In this document: one piece after another, positions 61,752 through 64,000 of the stretch
Layout of the letters: each line of letters begins with the position of its first letter
Position numbering within the stretch: the stretch's first letter is position 1
Assembly: GCF_963924675.1 (NCBI RefSeq)
Contig: NC_089224.1
Span: 42,203,158-42,267,157, forward strand
Source: Phocoena phocoena
Lineage: Eukaryota; Chordata; Mammalia; Artiodactyla; Phocoenidae
DNA: 64,000 bases
Direction of reading: 5' to 3'
Position numbers and translations under genes: made by a program
Notes under the pieces: model-generated
The model's database searches: none
Seen by the model: the letters and a program-made list of their open reading frames with translations, nothing else
What the model was told of the DNA's origin: nothing

Positions 61752-61868
61752 TAGTGTTTTTTTTTTTTTTGCCACCCCATGCGGCTCGTGGGATCTTGGT
61801 TCATGAGCCTGGGGTAGGGCTGAAGCTCCTTTGGTGGGAGCTCCGAGTCTGAACCACTGGACTAACAG
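61752..61868 (-). mobile_element. tRNA-SINE-like block inside the L1-D 5' UTR
   Basis: Reading the + strand: a T-run, then gccaccccatgcggctcgtg, gggatcttggttcatgagcc, gggagctccgagtctgaacc and actggactaacagaga. This order parallels that of the antisense SINE at 31677-31809 (T-run, ggccccaccacgtggcttgc, ccaaccagggaatgaacccc, gtgccaagtcttaaccacta). No target-site duplications are visible, so it seems to belong to the L1 UTR itself rather than a fresh insertion. Confidence 0.6.
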
Positions 61869-62054
61869 AGAACCTCAGACCCCAGGGAATATTCATCAGA
61901 GTGAGGTCTCACAGAGGTCCTCATCTCAGCAGCAAAACCCAGCTCTACCCAATAGCCTACAAACTCCAGTGTTGGAAGCCTCAGGCCAAACAACCAGTAA
62001 AACAGGAACACAATCACACTCATTAAAAAAAAAGAATTGAGACAGCAAAAAAAC

Positions 62055-62925
62055 ATGACACAGATGAAGGACCAAGGTAAAAACCTACAAGACCAAATAA
62101 ATGAAGAGGAAATAGGCAATCTACCTGAAAAAGAATTCAGAGTAATGATACTAAAGATGATCCAGAATTTTGGAAACAGAATGGAGGCACAGATTGAGAA
62201 AATACAAGAAACGTTTAACAAAGATCTAGAAGAACTGAAGAACAAACAAAGAGAGATGAACAACACAATAACTGAAATGAAAAATACACTAGAAGGAATC
62301 AAAAACAGAATAACTGAGGCAGAAGAACAAATAACTGAGCTGGAAGACAATAACTGCCGAGGAGCAGAATAAAGAAAAAGGAGTGAAAAGAATTGCAGAC
62401 AATCTCAGAGACCTCTGGGACAACACAAAATGCACCAACATTTGAATTATAGAGGTCCCAGAAGAAGAAGAGAAAAAGAAAGGGTCTGAGAATATATTTG
62501 AAGAGATTATAGTGAAAAACTTCCCTAACATGGGAAAGGAAATAGTCACCCAAGTCCAGGAAGCCCAGAGAGTTCCATACAGGATAAACCCTAGGAAAGA
62601 CACACCAAGACACATATTAATCAAACTAACAAAAATTAGATTCAAAGAAAAAATATTAAAAGCAGCAACTGAGAAACAAAAAATGACATACAAAGGAATC
62701 CCCATAATGTTATCAGTTGATTTGTCAGTGGAAATTCTGCAGGCCAGAAGGGAGTGGCAGGATATTCTTAAAGTGATGAAACAGAGAGACCTATAACCAA
62801 GATTACTCTACCCAGCAAGGATCTCATTCAGATTCTATGGAGAAGTCAAAAGCTTTTCAGACAAGCAAAAGCAAAGCAATTCAGCATCACCAAACCAGCT
62901 TTACAACAAATGCTAAAGAAACTTT
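62055..62925 (+). pseudogene. L1 ORF1, broken by a deletion and stops
   Basis: ATG 62055 (MTQMKDQGKNLQDQINEEEI) leads into a long heptad-rich coiled-coil part (EIQ/K-rich, about residues 45-100) with the usual NRMEAQIEKIQETFNKDLEE phrase. A deletion near 62350 shifts the frame, ending at TAA 62370-62372. The next part, in another frame, has NKEKGVKRIADNLRDLWDN and then a TGA at about 62442. The RNA-binding/C-terminal domain resumes at about 62512 with PRHILIKLTKIRFKEKILKA and LQARREWQDILKVMKQRDL before a TAA at about 62794. ORF1p trimers coat L1 RNA; this copy cannot make a full one. Confidence 0.88.
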
Positions 62926-62988
62926 TCTAAGTGGGAAACACAAGAGAAGAAAGAGACCCACAAAAACAAACCCAAAACAATTAAGAAA

Positions 62989-64000
62989 ATGGTAATAGGA
63001 ACATACATATTGATAATAATGTTGAATGTAAATGGATTAAATGCCCCAACCAAAAGACATAGACTGGCTGAATGTATACAAAAACAAGACCCATATATAT
63101 GCTGTCTACAAGAGACCCAATTCAGACCTAGGGACACATACAGAGTGAAAGTGAAGAGATGGAAAAAGATATTCCATGCAAATGGAAATCAAAAGAAAGC
63201 AGAAATAGCAATACTCATATCAGATAAAATAGACTTCAAAATAAAGACTGTTAAAAGAGATAAGGAAAGACACTACATAATGATCAAGGGATCAATCCAA
63301 GAAGAAGATATAACAATTACAAATGCTTATGCACCCAACATAGGAGCACCTCAATACATAAGGCAAATGCTAACAACCATGAAAGGGGAAATTGACAGTA
63401 ACACAATAATAGTAGGGGACTTTAACACCGCACTTACACAAATGGACAGATCATCCAAACAGAAAACAAATAAGGAAACACAAGCTTTAAATGACACAAT
63501 AGACCAAATAGGTCTAATTGATATTTATAGAACATTCCACTCAAAAGTAGCAGAATACACTTTCTTCTCAAGTGCACAAGGAACATTCTCCAGGACATAT
63601 CACATCTTGGGTCACAAATCAAGCCTCAGAAAATTTAAGAAAACTGAAATCGTATCAAGCAACTTTTCTGACCACAATGCTATGAGACTGGAAATCAATT
63701 ACAAGAAAAAAAACCTGTAAAAAAACACACATACATGGAGGCTAAACAGTGTGCTACTAAATAACCAAGAGATCACTGAAGAAGTCAAAGAAGAAATTAA
63801 AAAATACATAAAACGAATGAAACGAAAACACGACAACCCAAAACCTATGGGATGCAGCAATAGCAGTTCTAAGAGGGAAGTTTACAGCAATTCAATCTCA
63901 CCTCAAAAAACAAGAAAAATCTCAAATAAACAATCTAACCCTATACTTAAAACAACTAGAGAAAGAAGAACAAAGAAAACCCAAAGTCAGTAGAAGGAAG
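62989..64000 (+). pseudogene. L1 ORF2, endonuclease domain (243 codons to a stop), start of the rest
   Basis: ATG 62989 opens MVIGTYILIIMLNVNGLNAP. This is an apurinic-endonuclease-type nuclease that nicks target DNA at TTTT/A-type sites. Residues by position here: Asn13 (LNVN), Glu42 (LQET), Tyr114 (NAYAPN), Asp144 and Asn146 (GDFNT), Thr191, Ser227-Asp228-His229 (SDHN). The Asp of the usual RIDHI phrase is Tyr204 (RTYHI; codon tat at 63598-63600). A stop (taa) is at 63718-63720, yet the same frame continues with KNTHTWRLNSVLLNNQEITE. A frameshift near 63812-63820, with a tga in the next frame, precedes the window end. The reverse transcriptase is outside the window. Confidence 0.9.

Larger units (their letters stand above)
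60772..62054 (+). promoter_or_regulatory. L1-D 5' UTR / internal promoter
   Basis: GC-rich in its first 800 bases, in contrast to the AT-rich window. A YY1-type site caagatggcgg lies at 60782-60792, near the element start, where it helps to set the transcription start in L1s. It contains a three-unit tandem array (about 60964-61450), then a C/T-rich part, an AT-rich part and a SINE-like block (61752-61868) before ORF1. Overlapping open frames of 67-128 codons on both strands reflect GC richness rather than genes. Confidence 0.75.
60772..64000 (+). mobile_element. L1-D: 5'-complete L1, cut by the window edge
   Basis: Begins with ggaggcggagtcaagatggc, an L1 start with a good YY1 site, and runs through a 1.3-kb 5' UTR, a broken ORF1 and the first 1 kb of ORF2 to the window end. 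It is far less decayed than the other L1s here. The rest of ORF2 and the 3' end lie outside the window. It belongs to the L1 group active in cetartiodactyls by likeness of its UTR and ORFs. Confidence 0.9.

Noticed and set aside
61862..62350. 162-codon minus-strand frame
   Set aside because: Antisense of L1 ORF1 coiled-coil; the Ser/Phe/Ile-rich content is what an A-rich Lys/Glu/Asn gene gives on the other strand.

Overview
This window is non-coding mammalian DNA. I infer a cetacean, or a close relative such as a hippo. The main reason is a set of closely similar tRNA-derived SINEs, most with a clear A-tail and matching target-site duplications. Their start (gggcttccctggtggcgcag) and end (gaggcccgcgtaccgc before the A-run) are what I know from the CHR group of tRNA-Glu SINEs, which is expanded in whales and dolphins. 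L2, MIR and MaLR-type relics, AT-rich background and CA/GT microsatellites fit a mammalian intergenic or intronic region. I found no exon, intact cellular gene, processed pseudogene, tRNA, rRNA or CRISPR array. Nearly all open frames are chance frames or lie inside retrotransposons.

Layout. 1-6.8 kb is AT-rich unique sequence with a MIR and an L2 scrap. 6.8-11.2 kb holds a long-form CHR SINE, then an antisense L1 half next to a sense L1 half (perhaps one twin-primed insertion), with a CHR SINE inside. 14.5-19.4 kb holds antisense L1 relics, a nested SINE and a 72-bp L1 insertion. 20-29 kb is unique sequence with SINEs, MIRs, an L2 and LTR-like relics. 29.44-36.39 kb is a nearly full-length sense L1 (called L1-C here) with 5' UTR, ORF1, ORF2 and 3' UTR, all decayed, and two SINEs inserted in it. 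37.4-39.1 kb is a HAL1-like relic. 40-57.9 kb is mostly unique sequence with L2, MIR, a MaLR-type LTR, two CHR SINEs and a small inverted L1. 57.9-58.7 kb is a truncated L1 tail. From 60.77 kb to the right edge runs a younger L1 (L1-D) with a GC-rich, internally repeated 5' UTR, a broken ORF1 and the start of ORF2.

The only proteins recognisable are L1 ORF1p (RNA-binding coiled-coil protein) and ORF2p (endonuclease plus reverse transcriptase). Every copy is broken. The SINEs carry the tRNA-like internal promoter and depend on such L1 machinery for mobility. I see no undescribed multi-gene system. The points worth a second look are about retrotransposon biology: a replaced catalytic residue in the L1-D endonuclease, a SINE-like block and tandem units in its 5' UTR, inverted L1 insertions, a very short L1, a tailless SINE, and several unique stretches that may be conserved non-coding elements. 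Family names come from recognition by eye, and boundaries are approximate except where a target-site duplication fixes them.
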